Positions 1 to 9,472 are shown, counted from the stretch's first letter. The stretch: 64,000 nt of DNA from Pedobacter segetis (GCF_016623585.1 NZ_JAEHFY010000015.1:56384-120383); one strand, 5' to 3'. The notes: generated by a model from the letters alone, not told the origin. A program made the numbers and translations.

Positions 1-1782
1 GGGTTGCACATGTGCCATTCGCCAGAGGCAGACTTATCTCGCGATCCACGGTTTGGGCGTATGAGCGAAGAGTTTGGAGAAGATACTTATCTAACCTCTC
101 AAATGATAATAAGTGCCGTAACTGGCGTTCAGGGAGACTTTAAAGGATTAAAAAGTACACATATTGGTGCGGTAACAAAGCACTTTGCGGGTTATGGGCA
201 GGTTTTAGGCGGTACAAACTTTGCAGCGATAGAGATTTCGCCCCGCACCTTGATCGATGAAATTTACCCACCTTTTAAAGCAGCGGTGCAACAAGCTAAA
301 ACGTTAGGAATTATGGCTTCACACGGCGATCTAAACGGAATTGCCAGTCATGCCAATTACGATTTATTGACCAAAGTTTTAAAAAACCAATGGGGTTTTA
401 AGGGCTACGTAGTTTCTGATGCTAATGATATTGCCCGGTTAAATTTTTTTATGAAAGTAGCCGAAACACCAGAAGATGCCGCAATGATGGCTTTAAAAGC
501 TGGGATGGATGTGGATCTGTATAGTGATGAAGCTTATGCCTTATTGCCTAAATTGGTTAAAACCCACCCCGAGCTAATAAAATATATTGATGCAGCCGCA
601 TCTCGAATGCTAAGGACCAAATTTATATTGGGATTGTTTGATAGTCCCTACGTCAATTTAGAAAGTGTAAAAGAAAATGTAAGAACAGATAAAGCGCTTG
701 CGATCGCAAAAAAAATGGACGAAGAGTCTATGATATTATTAAAAAATAAATCGGCCGATAGCTCCTCAATTCTACCCATAGGCTTATCTAACACAAAATA
801 CAATAAGATTGCACTTTTAGGCCCAGTTTTAACTGATGGCGCAAAAGCTGATTTTGAAAAAATTGCCGGTAACCGTTTTGTTTTTAGCGCAGAAAAAGGA
901 TTTGATCTAACCAATAGGGAAGGTGATGTCCCTAAATTAAATACCAATACAAAACCAGGCTTCGATAAATTGATAGCAATGGCAAAGCAGGCAGATTTAT
1001 GTGTGCTGTTTTTAGGAGGAGACGAATTTACCGCAAAAGAGGGTTTTTTTAATAACGCATTAGGCGATAGGGCTAGCATTGATCCGGTTGCCCCACAAGA
1101 CGAACTGATTAGACAGGTTAAAGCACTGGGTAAACCAATAATTGTAGTTTTAAAACACAGAAGAACGTTGTCTATCAATGAAATTTCTAAAACTGCAGAT
1201 GCCATTTTAGATTGTTGGGATGCTAGCGAATTTGGGGACGAAGCCATTGCTAAAGCAATTTTCGGGCTAATCAATCCATCAGGAAAATTGCCCGTAACAG
1301 TACCTCGCACCATTGGGCAGCTGCCTTTTCATTATAGCCAGAAAGAGATAAATTTTAAAAAGGGATATTTATTTATCGAAAATGGTCCCTTATATCCTTT
1401 TGGCTATGGGCTAAGCTACACTACTTTTAAGTACCATAATTTAAAGCTTTCTTCAACGGCTATCAATCCTAATTCAAAAATCACAGTAACGGTTGAAGTA
1501 ACCAATACTGGTAAGCTTACCGGAAAAGAAGTGGTTCAATTATATATCAAAGATTTAATTGGATCGGTTACACGCCCTGATAAAGAGCTTAAAGATTTCC
1601 AAAAAGTTGAACTTAAGGCCGGGGAAACTAAAACGGTATCTTTTACCATCAATCCAGAAATTTTGAAGTTTACTAGGGCAGATATGAAATTTGGTTACGA
1701 AGTGGGGGATTATACCGTTCAGATAGGGCCATCATCGGCAGAAGGCTTAAAATCTAATTTTAGGTTAACCAGTATTATATAA
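1..1782 (+). CDS. GH3 family beta-glycosidase, 5'-truncated
   Basis: The gene is already open at the first base, so its N-terminus (signal peptide and start of the TIM barrel) lies outside the window. The visible part begins with the GH3 motif DLSRDPRFGR followed by EEFGEDTYL, then KHFAGYG, and VVSDANDI, whose Asp is the expected catalytic nucleophile (often SDW in the family). The alpha/beta sandwich domain follows, and the C-terminus has a fibronectin III-like domain beginning near GYGLSYTTF and containing VTNTGKLTGKEVVQLYIKD. GH3 enzymes of this architecture release beta-linked glucose or xylose from non-reducing ends, usually in the periplasm. It heads a plus-strand run with GH105 and lyase-like genes. 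A beta-xylosidase role would fit a xylose-containing substrate, but specificity cannot be read from the sequence. Confidence 0.93.
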   Translation, partial: GLHMCHSPEADLSRDPRFGRMSEEFGEDTYLTSQMIISAVTGVQGDFKGLKSTHIGAVTKHFAGYGQVLGGTNFAAIEISPRTLIDEIYPPFKAAVQQAKTLGIMASHGDLNGIASHANYDLLTKVLKNQWGFKGYVVSDANDIARLNFFMKVAETPEDAAMMALKAGMDVDLYSDEAYALLPKLVKTHPELIKYIDAAASRMLRTKFILGLFDSPYVNLESVKENVRTDKALAIAKKMDEESMILLKNKSADSSSILPIGLSNTKYNKIALLGPVLTDGAKADFEKIAGNRFVFSAEKGFDLTNREGDVPKLNTNTKPGFDKLIAMAKQADLCVLFLGGDEFTAKEGFFNNALGDRASIDPVAPQDELIRQVKALGKPIIVVLKHRRTLSINEISKTADAILDCWDASEFGDEAIAKAIFGLINPSGKLPVTVPRTIGQLPFHYSQKEINFKKGYLFIENGPLYPFGYGLSYTTFKYHNLKLSSTAINPNSKITVTVEVTNTGKLTGKEVVQLYIKDLIGSVTRPDKELKDFQKVELKAGETKTVSFTINPEILKFTRADMKFGYEVGDYTVQIGPSSAEGLKSNFRLTSII

Positions 1783-1833
1783 GCGCAAATGCGGATGCTC
1801 TTTAAATCAACATTTATAAAAGAAACATAACCA

Positions 1834-2952
1834 ATGCAAAAATTACTTTTAAAAATCACTATTTCGTTTTTAGCCGTTCTTATTTTACAATCATGTAAAA
1901 CGTATCAAAAAATAGATAAAGAAAGTACCAAAGCCGCCATGCTTAAAGCTTTACAATGGCAAGAGGCAAACCCCATACAATCACAATCGCCAACAGATTG
2001 GACCAATGCTGCCTATTACACCGGCATAGTAAAAGCACATGAAGCAACCGCAGATAAAACCTATTTAGATGCCTTGGGAAAAATGGCAAAACGTAACAAT
2101 TGGCAAGTTAGCGAGCGTTTTTACCATGCAGATGATTTAGCCATGTGCTACAGCTATATCTATTTAAAATCTTTAGGCCAGGATGCTAATTTACAGCCAA
2201 CGGATCAAATCATAAAAGATCATTTATATAAAGATTATCCTTGGAAGAGCGGTATGGCAACAGACGAGAAAAAAATTTTATGGTGGTGGTGCGATGCCTT
2301 ATTTATGGCCCCGCCAGTTTTAACTTCTTATGCAAAGCTTAAAAATGATGATGCCTACTTAAAAGAAATGGATAAATATTATAAGCAAACCTACAATTTG
2401 CTCTATGACAAAAAGGAACATCTTTTTGCCCGAGACACCAGGTATCTATTAACGGGCAAAGACAGCGATTTAAAAGAAAAAAACGGGAAGAAGATTTTTT
2501 GGTCTCGCGGAAACGGTTGGGTAATTGCCGGCCTAGCTTTGGTATTAACCGATTTGCCAAAAGATTATCCTACCCGGCCTTTTTATGAAAATTTGTTTAA
2601 AGAAATGGCAGGCAAGCTTAAAGGTTTACAGCCTAACGATGGCTTGTGGAGAACAAGTTTATTATCCCCAGAATCTTTTAACCATGGAGAGGTAAGCGGA
2701 AGTGGTTTTTTTACCTATGCACTTGCTTGGGGGATAAACAATGGTTTGCTAAATAAAGCAACCTATCGGCCATCGGTTACAAAAGCTTGGAATTCCCTCT
2801 TAAAATGTCAAAAGGTAAGCGGCAAAGTTGGCTGGGTGCAAAACATAGGGTCTGATCCCAAACCTGCCGACGCAGATAGCTGGCAAAACTTTGGCACAGG
2901 TGCGTTTTTAATGGCAGGTAGCGAAATATTGAAACTGAAGAAAAATCAATAA
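1834..2952 (+). CDS. GH105 unsaturated uronyl hydrolase, lipoprotein
   Basis: This 372-aa protein matches the YteR/GH105 family, which hydrolyses the 4,5-unsaturated uronic acid left at the non-reducing end by polysaccharide lyases. A lipoprotein signal ends in LILQSC, with the lipidated Cys at residue 21. Family features are HADDLAMCYSY near residues 98-108, WWWCDALFMAPP with the likely catalytic Asp at 154, FWSRGNGWV near 222-230, and LSPESFNHGEVSGSGFF near the C-terminus. Length is normal for the family (about 370 aa). The gene lies 51 bp after the GH3 and only 8 bp before the first of three lyase-like genes, which is the context expected for an enzyme that acts on lyase products. GH88 is the main alternative, but the motifs favour GH105. 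Confidence 0.92.
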   Translation: MQKLLLKITISFLAVLILQSCKTYQKIDKESTKAAMLKALQWQEANPIQSQSPTDWTNAAYYTGIVKAHEATADKTYLDALGKMAKRNNWQVSERFYHADDLAMCYSYIYLKSLGQDANLQPTDQIIKDHLYKDYPWKSGMATDEKKILWWWCDALFMAPPVLTSYAKLKNDDAYLKEMDKYYKQTYNLLYDKKEHLFARDTRYLLTGKDSDLKEKNGKKIFWSRGNGWVIAGLALVLTDLPKDYPTRPFYENLFKEMAGKLKGLQPNDGLWRTSLLSPESFNHGEVSGSGFFTYALAWGINNGLLNKATYRPSVTKAWNSLLKCQKVSGKVGWVQNIGSDPKPADADSWQNFGTGAFLMAGSEILKLKKNQ

Positions 2953-2960
2953 TAAAACAA

Positions 2961-4166
2961 ATGACCATGGATTTTAGAAATACGAGCAAATTAATGTTGA
3001 TGGCGATTTTTGTTGCCGGTATCTTTCATGCCTGTAAAAAATCAAAAAGCACAAACCCTCAAGAAGTAATACCAACTCCAACTATCCCAACCGTTCAAAC
3101 TTTAGAAACCTTAAACATTACAACCAGTACAGCTACTGCACAAGGTAAAGTTACTGCCAGCGGAGGGAAAAACATTAGCGAAAGCGGCTTTTGCTGGGAT
3201 ACCTTGGCAAATCCAACTATTATTAAAAGCCATTTAATGGCCTCATCTAATGATGATGCTGGAGGGTTTTCTAAAACTTTAGAGAACCTTAAAAGTGATA
3301 AAAAGTATTATTTAAGAGCTTATGCTAAAAATGAAGTGGGTATTGCATATGGTAATGAGGTAACTTTTAGTACCAAGCAAGAGCAGGGATCAACCGATGA
3401 TACAAGTTCAATAGTTGCCACACAGATTTGGTATGGCGACCCTAATAAGCCATGGCGGGATGTTTTTACCAATTTCAATACGGAAGATAACGGAGGTACA
3501 ACCCCAACATTAACTCCAATTACCGATCCCACTTACGGCAAAGTATGGGAGGTTTTTAAACCCGCGGGTGCAAAAAGAGCTGAAATAAGTAGAATTAAAG
3601 ACTACTCTCCAACCAACGGGGAAGTAATCTACATAAGTTATAAATGGAAAATAAACATTAGGCAAAAAGATGCAACCAATGGTTTTGCGGTATTTCAGTG
3701 GAAAACCGAGGACGGAAACAAAGGGCCTGATAGACAAAATTATCCTTTCAATTTAGCCTATAATGCCGGCTCAGGAAACCTTACTCTAAATGCTTATGGC
3801 CCAGGCACACCAGACTGGACCGAAGGTTCTTCCATTAACAACAGAAAAAACACACTTTGGAATAAAGTTGTACCTCAAGATCAATGGCAAAGTATCATCA
3901 TAGGGATTAAAATTTCTGATTACGTAGGTACTGATACCACACAGTTAGGATATATAGAATATTGGTTTAACGGAGTAAAGCAACCTTTTGAAATTACCGG
4001 TGCAGGGAAGGATTACAGGGTTATCCTTTCTGCAGATAAAAAGAGGGCCTATCATCGTACGCTGGATGGTAATACCACCTATCCAAAGTGGGGAGCTTAT
4101 GGCGAAGGCGCAAGAAATTATGATGTTACCGCTTATGTGGCAGATTTAAGGTTGAGACGTAAGTAA
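2961..4166 (+). CDS. Jelly-roll polysaccharide lyase candidate with N-terminal FN3-like domain (copy 1)
   Basis: This 401-aa putative lipoprotein (signal ending GIFHAC) is the longest of three adjacent paralogues. Residues about 40-140 form a fibronectin III-like module of the type common in Bacteroidota surface proteins (SGFCWDT, YYLRAYAKNEVG). Residues about 150-401 carry the domain shared by all three copies: WYGDPNKPWRDVF, GAKRAEISR, FQWKT, RQNYPFNL, YGPGTPDW and YPKWGAYG. The overall pattern resembles the heparin-lyase-I-like jelly roll (Pfam PF14099) and the PL20/PL28 type of glucuronan/ulvan lyases. This is recognition by pattern, not a database match. Conserved Lys/Arg/Tyr/His residues in these motifs are candidates for catalysis. 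Position directly after GH105 supports a lyase role. It could instead be a carbohydrate-binding protein. Confidence 0.6.
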   Translation: MTMDFRNTSKLMLMAIFVAGIFHACKKSKSTNPQEVIPTPTIPTVQTLETLNITTSTATAQGKVTASGGKNISESGFCWDTLANPTIIKSHLMASSNDDAGGFSKTLENLKSDKKYYLRAYAKNEVGIAYGNEVTFSTKQEQGSTDDTSSIVATQIWYGDPNKPWRDVFTNFNTEDNGGTTPTLTPITDPTYGKVWEVFKPAGAKRAEISRIKDYSPTNGEVIYISYKWKINIRQKDATNGFAVFQWKTEDGNKGPDRQNYPFNLAYNAGSGNLTLNAYGPGTPDWTEGSSINNRKNTLWNKVVPQDQWQSIIIGIKISDYVGTDTTQLGYIEYWFNGVKQPFEITGAGKDYRVILSADKKRAYHRTLDGNTTYPKWGAYGEGARNYDVTAYVADLRLRRK

Positions 4167-4183
4167 ATTTAATAAGCTCTTTT

Positions 4184-5041
4184 ATGCAAAAAGTTAATTT
4201 TTTGATATTCTTAACTTGCTTTTTTTGTGCCTGTATTATAAAAAAAACTACTGTTTCAACAGAGGCAGTATTTACGGATACCAGCCAAATAGCAGGTAAG
4301 TTAATCTGGTACGGTAATCCCGATAAGCCTTACAAAGATGTATTTGTTAATTTCAACGATGAAGATAATCACGGTACAACCCCAACTTTAACCACCATTA
4401 ATGATCCTAAATATGGTAAGGTTTGGAAAGTTTATAAACCATCCGGAGCAAAAAGAGCAGAGATAAGTAGGGCCAAAGGATATGAACAGCATGATGGAGA
4501 AACAATCTATATCAGTTACAATTGGAAAATTAAAGTTAAGCAAAAAAAATTTAAAACCGGCTGTGCGGTTTTTCAGTGGAAAACAGAAGGTGGTGGAGAT
4601 GTTAGGCAAAACTATCCTTTTAACTTAACTTATGGCAACGGAGTACTTTCTTTAAATGCTTACGGCCCTGGAACATCTACAGATTGGTGGAAAAACCCAG
4701 GCAAAAATATAGCAACTAAAAAAAACACAATTTGGAAAAAAGCAGTTCCGCAAAACCAATGGCAGAATATTGTTTTTGGGATAAAAGTATCTTCTTATAC
4801 AGGTACCGATACCACAAAATTGGGCTATATAGAGTTTTGGTTCAATGGGGTTAAGCAAACTTTTAATGTAGATAACTCAGGGATCGATTATCGTGTGATT
4901 TTATCTCCGGATAAAAAAAGAGCTTACCACAGAACGCTTGATGGAAATATCACTTATCCAAAGTGGGGAGCTTATGGAGGGTCATCAATACCTTACGATA
5001 TTACTGCCTATGTAAGCGATTTAAAAATAAGAAGAAAATAG
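4184..5041 (+). CDS. Jelly-roll polysaccharide lyase candidate (copy 2)
   Basis: This 285-aa protein consists of a short lipoprotein signal (FFCAC) and the same jelly-roll domain as its neighbours, without the FN3-like module of copy 1. It starts 17 bp after copy 1. The two are very alike in the C-terminal third: both contain GYIE(Y/F)WFNGVKQ, DYRVILS, KKRAYHRTLDGN and TYPKWGAYG. Copy 2 keeps RAEISRAKGY, FQWKTEGG and RQNYPFNLTYG. A lysine-rich stretch near residues 110-130 (KVKQKKFKTG) differs from the other copies. The close similarity to copy 1 suggests a relatively recent duplication. Role and doubts are as for copy 1: a beta-eliminating lyase on a uronic-acid polymer is likely but not proven. 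Confidence 0.6.
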   Translation: MQKVNFLIFLTCFFCACIIKKTTVSTEAVFTDTSQIAGKLIWYGNPDKPYKDVFVNFNDEDNHGTTPTLTTINDPKYGKVWKVYKPSGAKRAEISRAKGYEQHDGETIYISYNWKIKVKQKKFKTGCAVFQWKTEGGGDVRQNYPFNLTYGNGVLSLNAYGPGTSTDWWKNPGKNIATKKNTIWKKAVPQNQWQNIVFGIKVSSYTGTDTTKLGYIEFWFNGVKQTFNVDNSGIDYRVILSPDKKRAYHRTLDGNITYPKWGAYGGSSIPYDITAYVSDLKIRRK

Positions 5042-5132
5042 TTTCAAACAATCGGGTGATTTTAGAACCGGAATTTTTGTTTAGAATTTCAAATAAAAAT
5101 ATTTAACGACCAATTATATTAATTTTTAACCC

Positions 5133-5157
5133 TTGTAGGGTGCCCTTCATCCTACAA
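5133..5157. repeat. 7-bp inverted repeat upstream of lyase copy 3
   Basis: TTGTAGG and CCTACAA pair across an 11-nt loop, 17 bp before the start codon of lyase copy 3. There is no following T-run, so it is not a convincing terminator. It could shape the leader of the downstream gene or bind a protein. Confidence 0.4.
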
Positions 5158-5174
5158 TAAAACAATTAAACAAA

Positions 5175-6056
5175 ATGAGAAACAATCAATTAACTTCAAT
5201 GATGCGCATCGGCGCAAAAGTAATGCTCTTTGGTGGCTTTTGTTTTATTACTGCTTGTTCACAAGAAGAAATTGCAGTTAATCCAGTTAATTCTTCGTTT
5301 GATAGGCAGATTAAAACGCTTGCAGGTACCAGGGTTTGGACAGGTGATCCCAACCAACCTTGGCAAGATGTTTTTGAGAATTTTAACACAGAAGATAATG
5401 GGGGTACAACACCAACATTAACTTCAATTACTGATGCAACTTATGGTAAAGCTTGGCGTGTTATTAAACCTGCCGGAGCTAAAAGAGCAGAAATGAGTAG
5501 GGCAAAGGGCTACAACCAACAAGAGGGCGAAACCATAGACCTAAACTACAAGTTCAAAATCAACCCTCAAACAGATATTGGTTCAAGTGAAATTACCGTA
5601 TTTCAATGGAAAACAGATGGTAATGTGGATAGGCAAAACTATCCGTTCAATTTAACTTATAAGAACGGTAAATTATACTTAAACCTTTTTGGACCGGGCA
5701 CTCCAGATTGGACTTCTGGATCTGTAAGTGGCAGAAAGAATACCGTTTGGTCTGGCACAGCAGCTGCGGGTCAATGGCTAAGCATCGGATTTCGTATTAA
5801 GGTTTCTAGGTACATCGGCACCGATAATTCTAAAAAAGGTTATATACAACTTTGGTACAATGGTAGTGCGCAAACCTTTACCACCCAAAACTCAACTTCT
5901 AACTACGATGTTACCTTAACCAACAATAATAAAAGGGTTTTACATAGAACAAATGATGGATCGGTAACGTACCCGAAATGGGGTGTTTACAATGAAGCAT
6001 CTCGCCCTTTTGAGATTAGAACCTTGTTTGCCAATATGACCATAGATAAATTATAG
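5175..6056 (+). CDS. Jelly-roll polysaccharide lyase candidate (copy 3)
   Basis: This 293-aa lipoprotein (signal ending FITAC) is the third and most divergent copy. It retains WTGDPNQPWQDVF, GAKRAEMSRAKGY, FQWKTDG, RQNYPFNLTY, FGPGTPDW, GRKNTVW and TYPKWGVYN, but has changes such as RVLHRTNDG where the others have RAYHRTLDG. The spacing of motifs is the same as in copies 1 and 2, so the fold is presumably shared. A 133-bp gap containing a small inverted repeat separates it from copy 2, so it may have its own leader. Three non-identical copies suggest different positional or sulfation preferences on one substrate, or division between cell-surface and periplasmic sites (inference). Confidence 0.6.
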   Translation: MRNNQLTSMMRIGAKVMLFGGFCFITACSQEEIAVNPVNSSFDRQIKTLAGTRVWTGDPNQPWQDVFENFNTEDNGGTTPTLTSITDATYGKAWRVIKPAGAKRAEMSRAKGYNQQEGETIDLNYKFKINPQTDIGSSEITVFQWKTDGNVDRQNYPFNLTYKNGKLYLNLFGPGTPDWTSGSVSGRKNTVWSGTAAAGQWLSIGFRIKVSRYIGTDNSKKGYIQLWYNGSAQTFTTQNSTSNYDVTLTNNNKRVLHRTNDGSVTYPKWGVYNEASRPFEIRTLFANMTIDKL

Positions 6057-6167
6057 CAAGTGGGCAAGTGCCATTATAAATTACTGTATAATTACTAATG
6101 AGCAACGATCACGGAGAAATCTATTTAGATAGGGGTTTTAATATTTTACAAAAAACAATATTTTTAA

Positions 6168-7604
6168 ATGATACGATCTAAAATATTTTTTAAGGAATTT
6201 AACTGCCTTGTAATTTACTTGTGTTTATTTGTTTGCAACGCCACGGCACAAAATAAAAGGCCTAATATCATCTATTTGTTAACCGATGACCAGCGCTGGG
6301 ATGCCATGGGCGCTATGGGCAATTCAATTATCAAAACGCCCAACATGGATAAGCTGGCAAATGCCGGGGTATTGTTCCAAAACGCTTATGTTACCACGTC
6401 TATTTGCTGTGTAAGCAGGGCAAGTATTTTAACCGGGCAGTATGAAAACAAACACCATATCCATGATTTTAGTACAGATTTAAGTGCAAACTCAATCGCA
6501 AATAGCTATCCTGCTTTGCTAAAAAAAGCGGGATACAGCACTGGTTTTATCGGTAAGTTTGGTATTGGCACCCACCCTCCACAGCAAATTTTTGATTATT
6601 GGGTAAACTCCGAAGCTGGGGAACAAATGCAACCCAATTACATCATTAAAGGGAAAAGCGGAAAAGAAATTCATGATACTGATACGCTGAGCAATGCCAT
6701 TCAAAACTTTTTAACTGATTACGGAAAAGGCAAAAAACCTTTTTGCCTGTCGGTAAGTTTTAAAGCCCCGCATGAGCAGGACGGCAACCCGCCAACTTAC
6801 GTGGTACAGGCTCCATATAAAAATTTATATCAGGATGTTACCATACCCGAGCCTGTAACCGCCGATCCTAAATACTGGAAACAGTTTCCGTCTTTTTTCC
6901 AGACCGATACCAACTTTGGAAGAGCAAGATGGAAAGGCTTATTTGGTACTCCGGAACTCTACCAAGAAAACGTAAAAAATTATTACCGTTTAATTACCGG
7001 AGTGGATGATGCCATTGGTAAAATGATGAAAAAATTAAATCAATTGGGAATTGCCGATAATACCATAATTATGGTAATGGGCGATAACGGGATGTTTTTG
7101 GGCGAACACGGTATGGAAGGCAAATGGTGGGGTTATGAAGAATCGGTAAGGATACCATTATTGATCTACAACCCTAAAGCCCCAGATAAAATCAAGCAGT
7201 ATAAAGCACCGCAAATGGCTTTAAATATTGATATAGCACCCACTATTTTAGGCTTTGCGGGTATTAAACCACCAGCAGCCATGGAAGGACAAGATTTGTT
7301 TGAAGTATTGGAAAATAAAATCCCCGAAAGGAAAGATTTCTTTTACCAGTACTACTTTTTGGGCAGTGCGCAATTGCCCCGGCAAGAAGGGGTGGTTACG
7401 CCTAGGTTTAAATACATGAATTACATCGATAACAATTACGAGGAACTTTTTGATATCAGGTTTGATCCGCATGAAACCGATAATCTGGCTAAAAACCCAA
7501 AATATAAAACCGAACTCGATACACTAAGAAAAAGATATCAGGATTTGAAGAAGGCGCATGGTGTACCAAAAAGTGAATATATGAGTAGCAAAAAAGCCTT
7601 TTAG
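6168..7604 (+). CDS. S1-type arylsulfatase-fold sulfatase with CCVSR active-site motif
   Basis: This 478-aa exported protein has a signal peptide ending NATAQ. It shows the formylglycine-dependent sulfatase fold: PNIIYLLTDDQR at the N-terminus (metal-binding Asp 40 and 41), the active-site Cys at residue 80 in SICCVSRASILTGQY, GDNGMFLGEHG for further metal/sulfate contacts, and the usual C-terminal half with RFDPHETDNLA. The maturation motif reads C-C-V-S-R rather than C-x-P-S-R. A Val at this place is, from memory, seen in a subset of S1 sulfatases, so I expect it to be active. It follows the lyase-like genes by 111 bp and would remove sulfate esters from their products in the periplasm. The sugar position cannot be deduced. 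No sulfatase-maturating radical-SAM enzyme is encoded in this window. Confidence 0.93.
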   Translation: MIRSKIFFKEFNCLVIYLCLFVCNATAQNKRPNIIYLLTDDQRWDAMGAMGNSIIKTPNMDKLANAGVLFQNAYVTTSICCVSRASILTGQYENKHHIHDFSTDLSANSIANSYPALLKKAGYSTGFIGKFGIGTHPPQQIFDYWVNSEAGEQMQPNYIIKGKSGKEIHDTDTLSNAIQNFLTDYGKGKKPFCLSVSFKAPHEQDGNPPTYVVQAPYKNLYQDVTIPEPVTADPKYWKQFPSFFQTDTNFGRARWKGLFGTPELYQENVKNYYRLITGVDDAIGKMMKKLNQLGIADNTIIMVMGDNGMFLGEHGMEGKWWGYEESVRIPLLIYNPKAPDKIKQYKAPQMALNIDIAPTILGFAGIKPPAAMEGQDLFEVLENKIPERKDFFYQYYFLGSAQLPRQEGVVTPRFKYMNYIDNNYEELFDIRFDPHETDNLAKNPKYKTELDTLRKRYQDLKKAHGVPKSEYMSSKKAF

Positions 7605-7706
7605 TATGTTTGTTTCAAAAAGTCATGGATAATTAACTGCTGATAATTGAATGTTTAAGAGATGTAGATTTATCTTGTTTAATCTCGGTTATTTTAAGTT
7701 TAATAA

Positions 7707-9410
7707 ATGTATTTTATGATGCAAGTAATTAAAAATCTAAAACTTAATTTTCTATTGTTGATTTTTTTCGCATCATGTGCCATTGCCCAAAAAAGTACAA
7801 AAAACGAAACTTTTAGCAACCCCATTTTAAAAGGAATGAATCCCGACCCAAGTATTTGCAGGGTAGGGGACGATTATTATATGGTAACCTCCAGTTTCGG
7901 CTTTTTCCCGGGTTTGCCCATTTATCACAGTAAAGATTTGGTAAACTGGAAACTGATTGGGCATGGTATTGATAGCGCATCACAATTAAAATTGAAAGAA
8001 AAGGAAAGCCTGAATCTTTACGCCGCAACCATACGATACCATAACGGAACTTTTTATATCATCAATACCAATACCGGGCAAAGCAGTAGGCCCGACAGAA
8101 ATTTTGTGATTACGGCCACAAACCCCGCTGGCTCGTGGTCCCAAGCGCATTTTATAAAAGGTGCCGATAGGATAGACCCTTCCTTGTTTTTTGATGATGA
8201 TGGCAAGATTTACTATTCTGGAAACACCATCCCAGACAGCATTACTTTTGATAAAGAAAAAAATATCTGGACACAGGAAATTGATCCTAAAACCTGGCAG
8301 TTGGTTGGGAAAAGAGTAGATGTGGTAAAAAGTGCAACTTACTGGAAAAAGCTAAGCCCGACAGAAAAAGAACAAAAATACCTTACTTTTTTTGAGGGGC
8401 CGCATTTGTATAAAAAAGATGGAACCTATTATATGCTGATTTCGCATGGCGGTACAGATTGGAACCATGCGGTATCTATCTTTAAAAGTAAAAACGTATT
8501 CGGCCCTTTTGAATATTGCCCCAACAACCCAATTATCACGCATCGTGATTTACCACACACCCATCCTTTGGTGCATACCGGTCATGCCGATTTGGTGCAA
8601 ACCCAAAATAACCAATGGTGGATGGTATTATTAACCAGCAGGCCTTATGGCGGTGCGTTTACCAATATGGGCAGAGAAACATCTTTGGTTCCGGTAGATT
8701 GGAGTGGCGAGTGGCCAATAGTAAACCCTAAAGAAGCACCGGGCAGGGTTTTAACAAATCAGAAAAAACCAGATCTAAAAAACCATCCTTGGAAAAAAGA
8801 ACCTGCTAGAGACAATTTTGATACGCCAAAACTTAATCTAAACTGGAATTTTATGCAGATACCGGCTAGCAATTGGTGGAGTTTGGATGATGTAAAAGGG
8901 AGTTTAAAAATCAATCTCCGCAAAGAAATAATACAAGGTGGCGTAAATCCGTCATTTATAGGGAGAAGGCAAACCGATAAAAGTTTTACCGCCAGCACTA
9001 AAATGGATTTTACGCCAAAGTTGGAAAATGAAACCGCCGGGATGGTGATCAGCAGAGACGCAGGTAATCAGTTTCAATTCATGTATGGATTAAAAAACGG
9101 AAAAAAAATTATCAGTTTGATAAAGAAAGATGTGATAGAGCAAACATTGGATACCATTGCCCAAAAAGAGATGGACGTTAAAACCATTTATCTGAAAATG
9201 GAAGCTGAAGAACAATCTTTTACTTTCTCTTTTTCTGGGGATGGAAAAAATTGGCGAAAAATGGCTGATAAACAAAACGGTAGTTTTTTAAGCAATGCTT
9301 TGGGCACAGGGCGTTTTACAGGTACTTTTATTGGGATGTATGCCTCATCTACGGGCAAAGAAAGTAATAACTATACGTTGTTTGATTGGTTTGAGTATAG
9401 TGGTTTTTAA
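7707..9410 (+). CDS. GH43 beta-xylosidase/alpha-L-arabinofuranosidase with C-terminal beta-sandwich
   Basis: This 567-aa exported protein has a signal ending ASCAIAQ, which could be a lipoprotein or a type I signal. The five-bladed propeller begins at NPILKGMNPDPSICR, whose Asp 47 is the expected general base. RIDPSLFFDDDGK (Asp 157) matches the pKa-modulating Asp, and FFEGPHLYKKDGTYY (Glu 230) the general acid. From about residue 360 a second beta-sandwich (ending FDWFEYSGF) matches the accessory domain of large GH43 enzymes that trim xylose or arabinose from non-reducing ends. An internal ATG at 7716 or 7719 is an equally good start. It lies between a sulfatase and an esterase in the plus-strand run. 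Xylosidase versus arabinofuranosidase activity is not decidable here. Confidence 0.93.
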   Translation: MYFMMQVIKNLKLNFLLLIFFASCAIAQKSTKNETFSNPILKGMNPDPSICRVGDDYYMVTSSFGFFPGLPIYHSKDLVNWKLIGHGIDSASQLKLKEKESLNLYAATIRYHNGTFYIINTNTGQSSRPDRNFVITATNPAGSWSQAHFIKGADRIDPSLFFDDDGKIYYSGNTIPDSITFDKEKNIWTQEIDPKTWQLVGKRVDVVKSATYWKKLSPTEKEQKYLTFFEGPHLYKKDGTYYMLISHGGTDWNHAVSIFKSKNVFGPFEYCPNNPIITHRDLPHTHPLVHTGHADLVQTQNNQWWMVLLTSRPYGGAFTNMGRETSLVPVDWSGEWPIVNPKEAPGRVLTNQKKPDLKNHPWKKEPARDNFDTPKLNLNWNFMQIPASNWWSLDDVKGSLKINLRKEIIQGGVNPSFIGRRQTDKSFTASTKMDFTPKLENETAGMVISRDAGNQFQFMYGLKNGKKIISLIKKDVIEQTLDTIAQKEMDVKTIYLKMEAEEQSFTFSFSGDGKNWRKMADKQNGSFLSNALGTGRFTGTFIGMYASSTGKESNNYTLFDWFEYSGF

Positions 9411-9449
9411 TACCGTGTTTTGCACTAACGATTGTAATGGCATCCCCCG

Positions 9450-9472
9450 CCTGTTCTCGGACAGGTTTTTTT
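9450..9472 (+). terminator. Rho-independent terminator downstream of GH43
   Basis: A short GC-rich hairpin (CCTGT/ACAGG, 6-nt loop) is followed directly by seven T residues. It lies 40 bp after the GH43 stop codon and probably ends the upstream transcript, separating it from the esterase-rhaM-GH2 group. Confidence 0.6.

Noticed and set aside
648..1313. 221-codon open frame antisense to GH3
   Set aside because: It mirrors a strongly conserved GH3 coding sequence, has no recognisable motif, and its composition follows from the gene on the other strand.
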